NCBI GenBank assembly: GCA_002307295.1
Contig: DBTY01000029.1
Span: 14,470-78,469, forward strand
Source of the DNA: Ignavibacteriales bacterium UBA1304
GTDB taxonomy: Bacteria; Bacteroidota; Ignavibacteria; Ignavibacteriales; Ignavibacteriaceae
Length of the DNA: 64,000 bases
Reading direction: 5' to 3'
This document shows positions 42,366-50,267 of this stretch, piece by piece. The stretch's first letter is position 1. The number at the start of each line of letters is the position of its first letter. The notes below the pieces were generated by a model. The model saw nothing but the letters and a program-made list of their open reading frames with translations, had not been told where the DNA came from and ran no database searches. Both the position numbers and the translations under genes were made by a program.

Positions 42366-42737
42366 ATGAAAGTTTATCATTTTCTCTTGGTTTTTTCAGC
42401 GTTCGCGTTATTCAGTTTAAACTTTTCAGTCGGGCAGACAAATAAGGCTGATGGTAAGAAATTGTTTACAGAATACAAATGCGCTTCATGCCACAACATT
42501 GAATCCCAGGGAATAGTAAAAAAACGGGCTAATGGGAAACAACCATCCGATTTATCAAATTTCGGAGGGAATATTAACGCTTCGCAATTAACGAACTATC
42601 TTAAGAAAAAAGAAAACTTTAATGGCAAAAAACATCCTTTGCTATTTAAAGGGAGCGATGAAGATTTGAATACGCTTACTAAATGGCTCTTGAACCTGAA
42701 AAAACAAGCGCCGGCAAAAACAGGAACGACAAAATAG
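42366..42737 (+). CDS. small exported c-type cytochrome without a Met ligand
   Basis: 123 residues. Signal peptide (FALFSLNFSVGQTNKA), then one haem site, KCASCHNIE, near residue 40. The rest is class I cytochrome c-like, ending DEDLNTLTKWLLNLKKQAP. There is no methionine after residue 1, so the usual distal Met ligand is absent; the only later His, in KKHPLLFKG, sits roughly where the Met would be. That suggests bis-His or pentacoordinate haem. The start has a good ribosome site (GGAGGCA) a few bases upstream. The role (electron carrier, sensor) is unknown. Confidence 0.8.
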   Translation: MKVYHFLLVFSAFALFSLNFSVGQTNKADGKKLFTEYKCASCHNIESQGIVKKRANGKQPSDLSNFGGNINASQLTNYLKKKENFNGKKHPLLFKGSDEDLNTLTKWLLNLKKQAPAKTGTTK

Positions 42738-42761
42738 TTTTTCAGCTTTGACGTTGCTTTA

Positions 42762-42998
42762 CTAATCTAATTCGTGTGGACATCTGCCGCTTTCTCTCAT
42801 GGGGCATTCGCTGGTAGCGCATGGATCGTTATAAACCTTGCTAATATGAGTTACCGAAGGTCTAAAAGCAGAGAATAATTTTTTGCTGTTTGCCGATTTA
42901 CATTTGGGGCAGTTTACTTTGTCTGTATTATTTAACGTTTTGTGATACACTTCATATTTCGTTTTACAATCGTTGCACTGATATTCAAAAACAGGCAT
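42762..42998 (-). CDS. FmdB-family zinc-ribbon protein
   Basis: 78 residues. The start MPVFEYQCNDCKTKYEVYHK with a later NCPKCKSANSKKLFSAF is the FmdB zinc ribbon (CxxC...CxxC). The C-terminal 25 residues add three more cysteines (PCATSECPMRESGRCPHEL). FmdB proteins are called putative regulators, first linked to formamide/amide gene regulation; this does not prove that role here. It is 35 bp downstream of the anti-sigma gene on the same strand and may be in its operon. Confidence 0.85.
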   Translation of the reverse strand: MPVFEYQCNDCKTKYEVYHKTLNNTDKVNCPKCKSANSKKLFSAFRPSVTHISKVYNDPCATSECPMRESGRCPHELD

Positions 42999-43033
42999 TA
43001 TAGTTCTCCTTAATTACAGATAATAATTTAACC

Positions 43034-43276
43034 TTAACAATCGCAATCGCGCAATCCTAATTTTTCCATTAATCTTATGTGCGCGTCTTCAGTCAGATTA
43101 ATATTATATTTCTTATAGCATTCTATCGTCTGCGTAACGGAAGCAAAATACTTCCTACAGCAGGGACAAACTTCCAAATGTTCTTTTATAGCTTTGCATC
43201 TTTCAGATTGCAACTCTTCGCCAAGATTATCGCAAATGTGACTCATAACGTCTTTGCAGCAAATATGTTCAATCAT
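43034..43276 (-). CDS. putative zinc-finger anti-sigma factor
   Basis: 80 residues from the ATG at 43276 (with AAGGCG about eight bases upstream); a start at 43300 would add eight residues. CKAIKEHLEVCPCCRKYF contains the HxxxCxxC pattern of anti-sigma zinc fingers. An earlier His/Cys cluster (EHICCKDVMSHICDN) and a terminal CDC add possible further ligands. It overlaps the end of the ECF sigma gene by 8 bp (32 bp with the longer start), the standard arrangement in which the second gene restrains the sigma factor. There is no membrane segment, so it would be soluble and perhaps redox- or metal-sensitive. Confidence 0.75.
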   Translation of the reverse strand: MIEHICCKDVMSHICDNLGEELQSERCKAIKEHLEVCPCCRKYFASVTQTIECYKKYNINLTEDAHIRLMEKLGLRDCDC

Positions 43277-43835
43277 TTTTTTGCGCCTTTGTAATTTCAT
43301 TTCTTAAAAAAGCTCTTGCCCTGTGCAAACGCGATTTTACCGCCGGAACCGAGAGCTCTACTATTTTTGCAGTTTCTTCAGTCGAAAGCTCTTCAACGTC
43401 CCTTAGTAAAAACACTAAGCGGTACTCCGGACCTAATTTCTGAATAGCGTCGTCCAATATTTTTTTCAGCTCCGCATTTTCAATTTTTTTATTGGGCAAA
43501 TTATCTACGTCGGCAAAATACTTTTCGTTTATCAGGTCGCTTTCATCTGCGTTATCAAGATCAAAAAAGTCGGGCTTCCTTTTACGCAATTCCATAAGGC
43601 AGTGGTTAGTTACAATTCTGTAAAGCCAGGTGGAAAGCTTCGATTTGCCGTCAAACTGATGGAGCGACTTTATCATACTAAGAAAAGTTTCCTGCATGGT
43701 ATTTTCGGCTTTATCCCTATCGCGGCATATTTTAAACGCAAAATTAAAGACCGTTTTTTCGTATTTCTTTACCAGCTCCGCCAGAGCGGCTCTATCGCCA
43801 GATTTAGCTTTTTCTATAAGTAGTTCTTCGCTCAT
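43269..43835 (-). CDS. ECF RNA polymerase sigma factor
   Basis: 188 residues. Region 2 is at about 8-80 (ALAELVKKYEKTVFNFAFKI, then AENTMQETFLSMIKSLHQFD and SKLSTWLYRIVTNHCLMELR). Region 4 is at about 125-180 (AIQKLGPEYRLVFLLRDVEE, then STEETAKIVELSVPAVKSRL). A short acidic linker joins them (DNADESDLINEKYFADVDN). The anti-sigma gene overlaps its 3' end and the FmdB-like gene follows. The regulon is unknown; the soluble zinc-type anti-sigma suggests response to redox or metal stress. Confidence 0.92.
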   Translation of the reverse strand: MSEELLIEKAKSGDRAALAELVKKYEKTVFNFAFKICRDRDKAENTMQETFLSMIKSLHQFDGKSKLSTWLYRIVTNHCLMELRKRKPDFFDLDNADESDLINEKYFADVDNLPNKKIENAELKKILDDAIQKLGPEYRLVFLLRDVEELSTEETAKIVELSVPAVKSRLHRARAFLRNEITKAQKND

Positions 43836-44058
43836 ACAGTTGGATGATTAAAATTAAAATAAGATTCATCTAAATTAATAAATAAGGTTGGCATATCATA
43901 TATGGCGAAGAATTTTTGCTCTGAATTTGGGATTGCGTTGCGGGTTCCCCAATCCGCGCATTAGCTTGAGCGTCAGTCGAGTAAAAGTACTATTTATACG
44001 GAATAAAATCGAGAAGCATTAGACGCATTGAGGATTTGTGCTTTGTTATGGTAGCGTA

Positions 44059-44670
44059 TTACTTAAAAAACTTTTCCCGAAGAAATTCCAAGATTATTCC
44101 AATTACAGTAAATATTATTTTATCCTTATTCCGTTTTATGATATTCGGATTGTCTTTTTTATATGTTAAATATATTTTCGAATGCTTTATGAATTTATAT
44201 TTGAAATTGAGAGCTAAAGAAATGAGATAAAAAACGCACCATATAGGTGTCCATAACATAATATTAATTTGATTATCAAATATTGGTATTATCCAGTCAA
44301 TAACTATCCATATTAAAAAGTAATATAGGTTTATAAATTTCAATGAAGGGAATGTTCTTTTATTTATAATTTCCTCAATTTTTGCAACAATACCAGCATT
44401 AATAGTATCATCATTATATGATGATATTTTTGCATATGAGCCGGATAATGAAACAATAACGTTTGGATTATTTGTTGATATTGTAATGTCTGAAGAAACA
44501 AGCATCGGTAGTTCAGATATTTCGATATATTTATTCACCTCATATTCTCCAATAGCTATTTTATATGATTCACATGACTCGTCGATAACTCTACAAATCT
44601 CCTCTAAATCATCTTTATACAGACGGCATGGGGGTATCCGCTTCTCAATTGTTGAGTGTTTTTTTTGCAT
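44059..44670 (-). CDS. hypothetical membrane protein
   Basis: 203 residues, family not recognised. The first 105 residues are soluble and mixed alpha/beta (DLEEICRVIDESCESYKIAI, then VNKYIEISELPMLVSSDITI). Two hydrophobic segments follow at about 115-130 (NLYYFLIWIVIDWIIPI) and 137-153 (IMLWTPIWCVFYLISLAL), and the tail is basic (KIIFTVIGIILEFLREKFFK). The gene is isolated, with 220 and 260 bp of non-coding DNA on either side, and is AT-rich. It could be a cargo gene or an orphan. Confidence 0.5.
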   Translation of the reverse strand: MQKKHSTIEKRIPPCRLYKDDLEEICRVIDESCESYKIAIGEYEVNKYIEISELPMLVSSDITISTNNPNVIVSLSGSYAKISSYNDDTINAGIVAKIEEIINKRTFPSLKFINLYYFLIWIVIDWIIPIFDNQINIMLWTPIWCVFYLISLALNFKYKFIKHSKIYLTYKKDNPNIIKRNKDKIIFTVIGIILEFLREKFFK

Positions 44671-44848
44671 AAAATGTCCTTATATTTTAGTCTCCGACCT
44701 ATAAAAATAAATTTTTATTCTTCCACTCAATTTATGTACCTTCAGGGAAATTATAGAATTACGAAGGGGCATATAGCTACTACTATCAACTTAAAAGAAA
44801 CAAATAGTATTGTCAATAAATAGTTACGCTGAAAATCTCAAAGTTCGA

Positions 44849-44883
44849 AACCTCCAAGGACGTCAACTGACGCCTTGGAGGTT
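44849..44883. repeat. palindromic hairpin downstream of the DUF898 gene
   Basis: AACCTCCAAGG at 44849-44859 pairs with CCTTGGAGGTT at 44873-44883. The inner part continues as CGTCA / TGACG after a one-base bulge, so nearly all of the 35 bp pair. It lies 48 bp beyond the stop of the minus-strand DUF898 gene but has no U-run, so it is more like a REP-type palindrome than a classical terminator. The rest of 44671-44930 is AT-rich and shows no gene. Confidence 0.55.
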
Positions 44884-44930
44884 AAGCCGAATAATAAATG
44901 TTTTTGTCTTGACTTAATTTTTGCGCTAAG

Positions 44931-45884
44931 TTAGTCCAGATTAATTTTTTCTAAATATGTTTTACCGGCAATCCGGCTTCCTATCTTACAATAAGCCCAG
45001 GGGAAGTATATTCCAATCGTTATTATCGTTAAAAGAGTTTGCCCCCAAATGAATAGGAAATCATCTTTGGGCTCTATATCATAACCGAATTTAAGTTTGC
45101 TATTCTCAGAGACGGCCGTAGTCCTTTCAGCAAAATACTTATATAACCGAAGACTTGCCATCGGCATATAAATTCCAATCGTGATAAACGCCAATATTAT
45201 TTCAACGAAAATCTTACCGCAGGAAGCCCAAAAATCGGTATCCCACGAAATAGTATAATTTTTATAATCTATATTCACCAACCATTTGTAATTTAAATAC
45301 ATATACGGTATAACAACTATCGTAGTAAATAATTGTTGGAAGAGAGAAAATGTAAGTGAATCCGCGGCATTAGCAGCAGGCAAGTATTTAGCAACAGTTA
45401 TCCCGAGTATAATTCCTATTACAATCACTGGTATGACAATACTCAATGTTATTATCACAAACAGCTTGCCGCCTTCGCCATTAAACTTAAAATTCTGCGA
45501 ATTGTAGGATGAATTGTCTATAAAAAGTCTGTTAATATTTCTAGTAAACCATGGAATGTATATCCCTAATGTTATCAGACTTAAAAGGGATCCAAGCAAT
45601 ATAGTTCCAATATATTTCAAGAACGGACCATAAAACACAAGCGATTGATCTTGATAAACAACGCCTTCAATTGCTAATTTTGCAAAGGGGAACATCAGAA
45701 TATACGCTATAATAAATATCAAGAATAGTGCAGCAAAAACTAACCAAAATTGAATTTCGTTCGGTTGAAGACCTTTTAGGTTATTGGCTGCGAATATATA
45801 TGGAACTATAACGATAAGTAAAAATAAAAGCCAAATGGGAAATAATTTTCTACCCGTTAAATTGAAATTAAAATAGTTTTTCAT
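44931..45884 (-). CDS. DUF898 (YjgN-like) membrane protein
   Basis: 317 residues with about six hydrophobic segments. The family repeat is clear in duplicate: SLLSLITLGIYIPWFTRNIN and TLLTIITIGIYFPWAYCKIG, with a third variant AFITIGIYMPMASLRLYKYF, each followed by a FxFxG or FGY pattern (NFKFNGEGGKLF, LKFGYDIEPK). DUF898 proteins are inner-membrane proteins of unknown function. The gene stands alone. A 17-bp palindrome at 45937-45953 lies 52 bp upstream of the start. Confidence 0.75.
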   Translation of the reverse strand: MKNYFNFNLTGRKLFPIWLLFLLIVIVPYIFAANNLKGLQPNEIQFWLVFAALFLIFIIAYILMFPFAKLAIEGVVYQDQSLVFYGPFLKYIGTILLGSLLSLITLGIYIPWFTRNINRLFIDNSSYNSQNFKFNGEGGKLFVIITLSIVIPVIVIGIILGITVAKYLPAANAADSLTFSLFQQLFTTIVVIPYMYLNYKWLVNIDYKNYTISWDTDFWASCGKIFVEIILAFITIGIYMPMASLRLYKYFAERTTAVSENSKLKFGYDIEPKDDFLFIWGQTLLTIITIGIYFPWAYCKIGSRIAGKTYLEKINLD

Positions 45885-46205
45885 AGTTTAACTTTTTTTT
45901 GATTATAAATTGATGAATTAGTTATAGAGATTTCATAGCCTATAATATAGGCTTAATGGAGTTTTCTTATCAGGGCGCGCCAATTTTAATTAGAAATACA
46001 AACATTCGAACCCCTTTATCTCCCCACAATAATCAATGCTGTTTATTAGCGGAAGTTTTAATTCTTTTAATTAATACTTTCTTAAAGTAAAATAGCCAAA
46101 TTATAATAATTATCAAAACGCTATACAAATGAAATTATTCGTTTGTAATAACTCTTTAGAAATGTCAGTATTAAAAACCCGAGCATACGAGTATGCAAAA
46201 TTTAG
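45885..46205. other. 321-bp gap, no gene; palindrome at 45937-45953
   Basis: No reading frame or RNA gene was recognised. It should contain the promoter of the DUF898 gene. AGCCTATA-A-TATAGGCT at 45937-45953 is a palindrome of two 8-bp arms around one base, of the size of a dimeric-regulator operator. The rest is AT-rich. Confidence 0.35.
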
Positions 46206-46823
46206 TTAATCTTTAAACTCCAGACTTCGCCAAAGATACCAGCATGCAATTGAGCAATAGGGAGCCCATTTTTTTCTTTTGGCAAGTGCGATAATCTTTT
46301 TTTCGTCTGGCAGGGTCTTAAGTTTATAGTTTATCATAATCGCTCTTTTAATTCCGAGGTCCAGCACAGGCAAAACGTTAAGCCGCCCCAGAGTAAAAAT
46401 CAGAAACATCTGCGTCGTCCATACTCCAATGCCTTTTACCTTGGTAAATTCGCTAATCAGCTCTTCGTCAGTTTGATGCGCAAGGTTTTCAAAGCTAATT
46501 TCATTTTTTAGAATTTTATCGGAAAGGTCCTTAACATACTTTGTTTTAGCGGCGGATAAACCAAGCATGCGCAAATCCGAGTCGGCGGCCGCAAGAATTT
46601 TTTCCGGCGTAGGCTTGTTTTCAAAAAAATTCATAAACCGTCCGCTAATAACTTCGGCAACCCTCATAGATAGTTGCTGCCCTATAATAGAGTCTAAAAA
46701 CGACTTAAAATAGTCTTTATGCGGTTTAAGGTTACAGCGTCCGGCTTTTTCTATAATTTTCGCCAAAACAGAATCATTTTCAGATAACTGTTGTATTCCT
46801 TTTATAATTTCTTTATTATTCAT
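46206..46823 (-). CDS. DNA-3-methyladenine glycosylase II (AlkA-like, HhH-GPD)
   Basis: 205 residues. DNA glycosylase that removes alkylated bases. DYFKSFLDSIIGQQLSMRVA marks the start of the HhH-GPD domain. The helix-hairpin-helix is EFTKVKGIGVWTTQMFLIF. The catalytic Asp follows in NVLPVLDLGIKRAI. The C-terminus is AKRKKWAPYCSIACWYLWRS. The N-terminal AlkA sensor domain of E. coli is absent, so it is the short form. It is divergent from the cNMP/GAF gene across 53 bp. Confidence 0.92.
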   Translation of the reverse strand: MNNKEIIKGIQQLSENDSVLAKIIEKAGRCNLKPHKDYFKSFLDSIIGQQLSMRVAEVISGRFMNFFENKPTPEKILAAADSDLRMLGLSAAKTKYVKDLSDKILKNEISFENLAHQTDEELISEFTKVKGIGVWTTQMFLIFTLGRLNVLPVLDLGIKRAIMINYKLKTLPDEKKIIALAKRKKWAPYCSIACWYLWRSLEFKD

Positions 46824-46876
46824 AATAGTTATTTGTTAAAGTTTTAAAGTAAAAGATAAGAGAAATGGTCAACTAA

Positions 46877-49342
46877 ATGAAATCTTTCGACAATATTAAG
46901 ACAAATAAAATTTTTAGTAAAGTCCCTGTAAACGACATAAAAATTAAGTTTTCTCCTCATAATATAATAGAGAAAAAAGAAGGGGACGTTATTTTTCAAA
47001 CTGGGGACGCCGCCGATTATATTTTTCTTGTTCTAAACGGCGAAGCTAAAACAAAAATTCCCATGCTTTCCGGCGCTTCTGTAGAAAAAAAATCTGTAAA
47101 TGATTTTTTGGGAGAGGTTGAGTTCTTTGACGGAGGGACGAGAGTTTCATCCGCCGTAGCGCTTACCAATTGTTCGTTATATCAACTGACCAGAAAAGAA
47201 ATAAACGATCTTATTTCAAAAAACAGAACAATACTAAATAATCTGCAGAACATTGAAGAAACAGACGACGCGGAAGAGGAGGCGATTCATGAATCGCCTC
47301 AACAATCGCCGGAACAAGAAGAGACCCCCGGGATAGAAACCGAATTGCCCGCAGATATTGATATAAAAAAATTATTCCAAGAATCCGTACGGGCGATTCA
47401 CGAATCGCCCTCTCTTGGAGATATTGGATCGCCCGAAGCTGAAAATATTGAAGAGCCCGCATCGGGAGAGGAGGCGATTCATGAATCGCCTCAACAATCG
47501 CCGACGGGATCGCTGGAAGAAGAAACCCCATGGGATTTTGGCGGAGATCTGGAAGAAGAAATTGAAAAATATTTAGCGGAAGAATCCGTACGGGCGATTC
47601 ACGAATCGCCCTCTCTTGGAAATATTGGATCGCCCTCTCTTGGAAATATTGAATCGCCCATAGCTGAAAATAATGAAGAGGCCGAATCTATAGATATTGA
47701 ATCGCCAGAGCCAGAAGAGAATGAGACGATTTATGAATCGCCGCAACAATCGCCTATACAATCGCCTGAACTTGACATTCTAAATCTGCCAGAAGAATTA
47801 GAGCTTAAAATTCCAGAGGATCTCCAGCAAGAATTCGATTCCCTTTTTGATTTTGCGAGTTTCAAAGATATGGCTGCCGAAACCGGAAAAGAGGCGAACG
47901 ATACTGAAAACACAAATCAAAGCAATACTGACGTAATAGAAGAAGACGCCAAAGAATATATCGACTGGGATTTTTCCGATAGCGCCCCTCCAAAAGAAAA
48001 TACCGAATTGGAGATCGCTCCTTTACCAGAACCGGATAACGAAAATGTTGAAACTCCGGAAGCAATTGTAGCGGAGCCTGTTCAGGAAGCTGCGCCAATT
48101 GATGAGATTACAATACCCGTATCCGAAGAACCAAAACAGGATACATCGCTGACAGAAAATAAAACCGGGCTAACAGTCGACCAGCTTCATCTTATTGTTC
48201 ACGCGGCAGAAGAAGTAAACTCAAATATAAAAATTGACGATGTGCTCGCTTCGATTGTTGAAACAGCCTGCGAACTTACTTCGGCAGATAGAGGCACTCT
48301 GTATCTTATTGACGAAGAAAAACACGAACTTTGGTCAAAGATTTTGCAGGGTATAGAAGCCCAGGAAATACGAGTAAAAATAGGCGAAGGCCTTGCTGGA
48401 AGCGCGGCAGAAATTAATGAGACTATCAGCGTGCCGGACGTATCGCAGGATGACAGATTTAATCCCGGATTCGATATTGCTACCGGGTACGTTACAAAAT
48501 CTGTTCTATGCTTCCCTATTAAGAATAAAGACGCAAAAACTATCGGCGTACTTCAGCTGCTAAATAGTAAAAATGGAAGCTTTACAAAACTTGACGAGCA
48601 AATACTTGAAGCCCTTTCAATAAACGCCGCTATTGCGCTTGAAAACGCAGAATTAGTAGAGCAGCTCCTTAGAACCGACAGACTGGCTTCGCTTGGCAAA
48701 ATGGCTGGATTTATTTTGCAGGATATTAAAAAACCAATAATAACCGTAAAGCATTTTGCCGAACACATTAAAAAGAAAACCATCCCTGCTGATGTTAATC
48801 AGGCTCTTGATATGCTGATTGAACAGGCAAACTCAGTTATTAATTTAGTTCAGTCCACTTTGAGCTACTCCGAGGGCAAATCAATCCTTCAAACGCAAAT
48901 ACAACACGTTAACAAAACCATGGATAATGTTTTGCTTATGCTGGCTGAATTTGTAGAATTGCAGCATGTGAAGTTATTTAAGAAATACGACAAAGACGTT
49001 TTGATAAACGTAGATAAAAACGAGTTTTATCAGGCATGCTACCAAATCACAAAAAACGCGTGCGAATCGATGCCTACAGGAGGCGCAATATATTTTGAAA
49101 CAAAGGTCAACGACAACTCCGTTGAGATTTCTATACGCGATACTGGTCTTGGAATACCTGATAGTATAAGAGAAAGAATTTTTGAACCGTTTATGAGCCA
49201 CGGCAAAAAAAACGGGACAGGCTTAGGTCTTTCGATAACTGAAAAAATTATCAAAGATCACTCCGGCTCTATAACAGTTGAAAGCAATTTGGGCGAGGGT
49301 TCAACATTCTTAATCACTCTGCCTATTGCGCGGAAACTGTAG
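46877..49342 (+). CDS. cNMP-binding / GAF / histidine-kinase-like protein with palindrome-derived repeat linker
   Basis: 821 residues, cytoplasmic. A cyclic-nucleotide-binding domain spans about 5-120 (GDVIFQTGDAADYIFLVLNG). An acidic linker of about 300 residues includes copies of AIHESP and runs of SP (135-300). A GAF domain lies at about 440-600 (VETACELTSADRGTLYLIDE). The kinase region follows. The HisKA helix reads RLASLGKMAGFILQDIKKPI: the phospho-acceptor His is Gln615. The ATPase part is intact (ITKNACESMPTGG, RDTGLGIPD, GTGLGLSITEKI). It may therefore signal without ordinary His phosphorylation. The ATG is clear; the downstream miaA starts 7 bp after its stop. Confidence 0.85.
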   Translation: MKSFDNIKTNKIFSKVPVNDIKIKFSPHNIIEKKEGDVIFQTGDAADYIFLVLNGEAKTKIPMLSGASVEKKSVNDFLGEVEFFDGGTRVSSAVALTNCSLYQLTRKEINDLISKNRTILNNLQNIEETDDAEEEAIHESPQQSPEQEETPGIETELPADIDIKKLFQESVRAIHESPSLGDIGSPEAENIEEPASGEEAIHESPQQSPTGSLEEETPWDFGGDLEEEIEKYLAEESVRAIHESPSLGNIGSPSLGNIESPIAENNEEAESIDIESPEPEENETIYESPQQSPIQSPELDILNLPEELELKIPEDLQQEFDSLFDFASFKDMAAETGKEANDTENTNQSNTDVIEEDAKEYIDWDFSDSAPPKENTELEIAPLPEPDNENVETPEAIVAEPVQEAAPIDEITIPVSEEPKQDTSLTENKTGLTVDQLHLIVHAAEEVNSNIKIDDVLASIVETACELTSADRGTLYLIDEEKHELWSKILQGIEAQEIRVKIGEGLAGSAAEINETISVPDVSQDDRFNPGFDIATGYVTKSVLCFPIKNKDAKTIGVLQLLNSKNGSFTKLDEQILEALSINAAIALENAELVEQLLRTDRLASLGKMAGFILQDIKKPIITVKHFAEHIKKKTIPADVNQALDMLIEQANSVINLVQSTLSYSEGKSILQTQIQHVNKTMDNVLLMLAEFVELQHVKLFKKYDKDVLINVDKNEFYQACYQITKNACESMPTGGAIYFETKVNDNSVEISIRDTGLGIPDSIRERIFEPFMSHGKKNGTGLGLSITEKIIKDHSGSITVESNLGEGSTFLITLPIARKL
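47279..47767 (+). repeat. palindromic repeat cluster inside the linker of the 46877-49342 gene
   Basis: The core GGCGATTCATGAATCGCC occurs within 22-bp perfect palindromes at 47279-47300 and 47471-47492. A sister form, GGGCGATTCACGAATCGCCC (one central mismatch), occurs at 47391-47410 and 47592-47611. A degraded copy is near 47725-47742. All are in the same frame and encode AIHESP. Larger units repeat too: about 55 bp at 47379-47434 recurs at 47580-47635, and TCTCTTGGAAATATTG repeats in tandem near 47615-47655. Many further ATCGCC half-sites give the SP pairs. Confidence 0.85.
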
Positions 49343-49349
49343 ACGCCAA

Positions 49350-50267
49350 ATGCCCGCTAATTTATTTGTAATATTGGGTCCTACCGCAGTGGGCAAAACA
49401 AAATTGGCCGCTTCGCTTTGCGCGCATTTTAATGGAGAAGTTATTTCCGCCGATTCGCGTCAGGTTTACAAAGGTATGGATATCGGCACTGGCAAAGACA
49501 TTTCCGATTATACTATCGACGGAAAACTTATTCCCTATCACATCGTCGATATATTAGAACCCGATCAAGAGTATAATTTATTTCTGTTTAAGCAGGATTT
49601 TTATAAAGCGTTTAATAATATTCTTTCCAGACATAAGCGCCCCTTTCTCACAGGCGGCACTGGGTTGTATCTTAGCGCTGTAGTCCAGAATTATCAGCTG
49701 AATAAAGCCGATTTTACCAACGGAATAAACGAGCTGCAGAATAAAAGTTTAGCTGAGCTTACAGACATTTTATTTGAACTCAATCCAAAACTACACAACA
49801 CAACCGATTTGCTAGACAAGGAACGAATTATCAGAGCTATACAAATAGCACAAGCAGAAGCAGAAACAAACGAGAGCCCGGTTGAAGAGCTTAAGCCTTT
49901 TATTCTTGGCGTACGCGCAGATAGAGAGATAGTAAAAAAGAGGATTACCGAACGCCTGGAACTGCGGTTAGAAAACGGAATGATTGAAGAAGTTGAAAAT
50001 TTATTAGCTCACGGAATAACATATGATAAACTCATTTTCTTCGGTCTTGAATATAAATTTATAGCTCTGTTCTTAAAAGGCGAGTTAACTTATAACGATA
50101 TGTTTCAGAAATTAAATTCGGCAATACACAAATTTGCAAAACGACAAATGACCTGGTACAGAAAAATGGAAAAAGAAGGAGTTGTTATAAATTGGATAAA
50201 AGGAGCTGACGTCAATGAAGCTGTCAGCCTTATAAATAAGGAATTAGGAAATAATATTGAGCTCTAA
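49350..50267 (+). CDS. miaA: tRNA dimethylallyltransferase
   Basis: 305 residues from the ATG at 49350; a TTG eight codons upstream is less likely, since the conserved start is LFVILGPTAVGKTKLA. The enzyme adds dimethylallyl to N6 of A37 in tRNAs reading UNN codons. Seen are the P-loop GPTAVGKT, ISADSRQVYKGMDIGTGKD (catalytic Asp), YHIVDILEPDQEYNLF, FLTGGTGLYLSAV and FAKRQMTWYRK. The conserved helix IQIAQAE of the tRNA-binding insertion is also present. It lies 7 bp after the kinase-like gene and overlaps the next gene by 11 bp. Confidence 0.97.
   Translation: MPANLFVILGPTAVGKTKLAASLCAHFNGEVISADSRQVYKGMDIGTGKDISDYTIDGKLIPYHIVDILEPDQEYNLFLFKQDFYKAFNNILSRHKRPFLTGGTGLYLSAVVQNYQLNKADFTNGINELQNKSLAELTDILFELNPKLHNTTDLLDKERIIRAIQIAQAEAETNESPVEELKPFILGVRADREIVKKRITERLELRLENGMIEEVENLLAHGITYDKLIFFGLEYKFIALFLKGELTYNDMFQKLNSAIHKFAKRQMTWYRKMEKEGVVINWIKGADVNEAVSLINKELGNNIEL

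Noticed and set aside
43836..44058. Possible small RNA or tRNA in this gap (GGATTG...CAATCC pairing)
   Set aside because: No cloverleaf or T-loop could be folded by eye, and the pairing is only six bases.
47211..47531. Minus-strand frame with repeated AIHESPP peptides
   Set aside because: It exists because the palindromes on the plus strand read the same in both directions. It has no promoter, start signal or domain, and the plus-strand gene has clear domains on both sides.
47279..47767. CRISPR-like look of repeated 18-22 bp palindromes
   Set aside because: Spacing is irregular, the segments between are themselves repeated, and everything is in one open frame. No cas genes are near.
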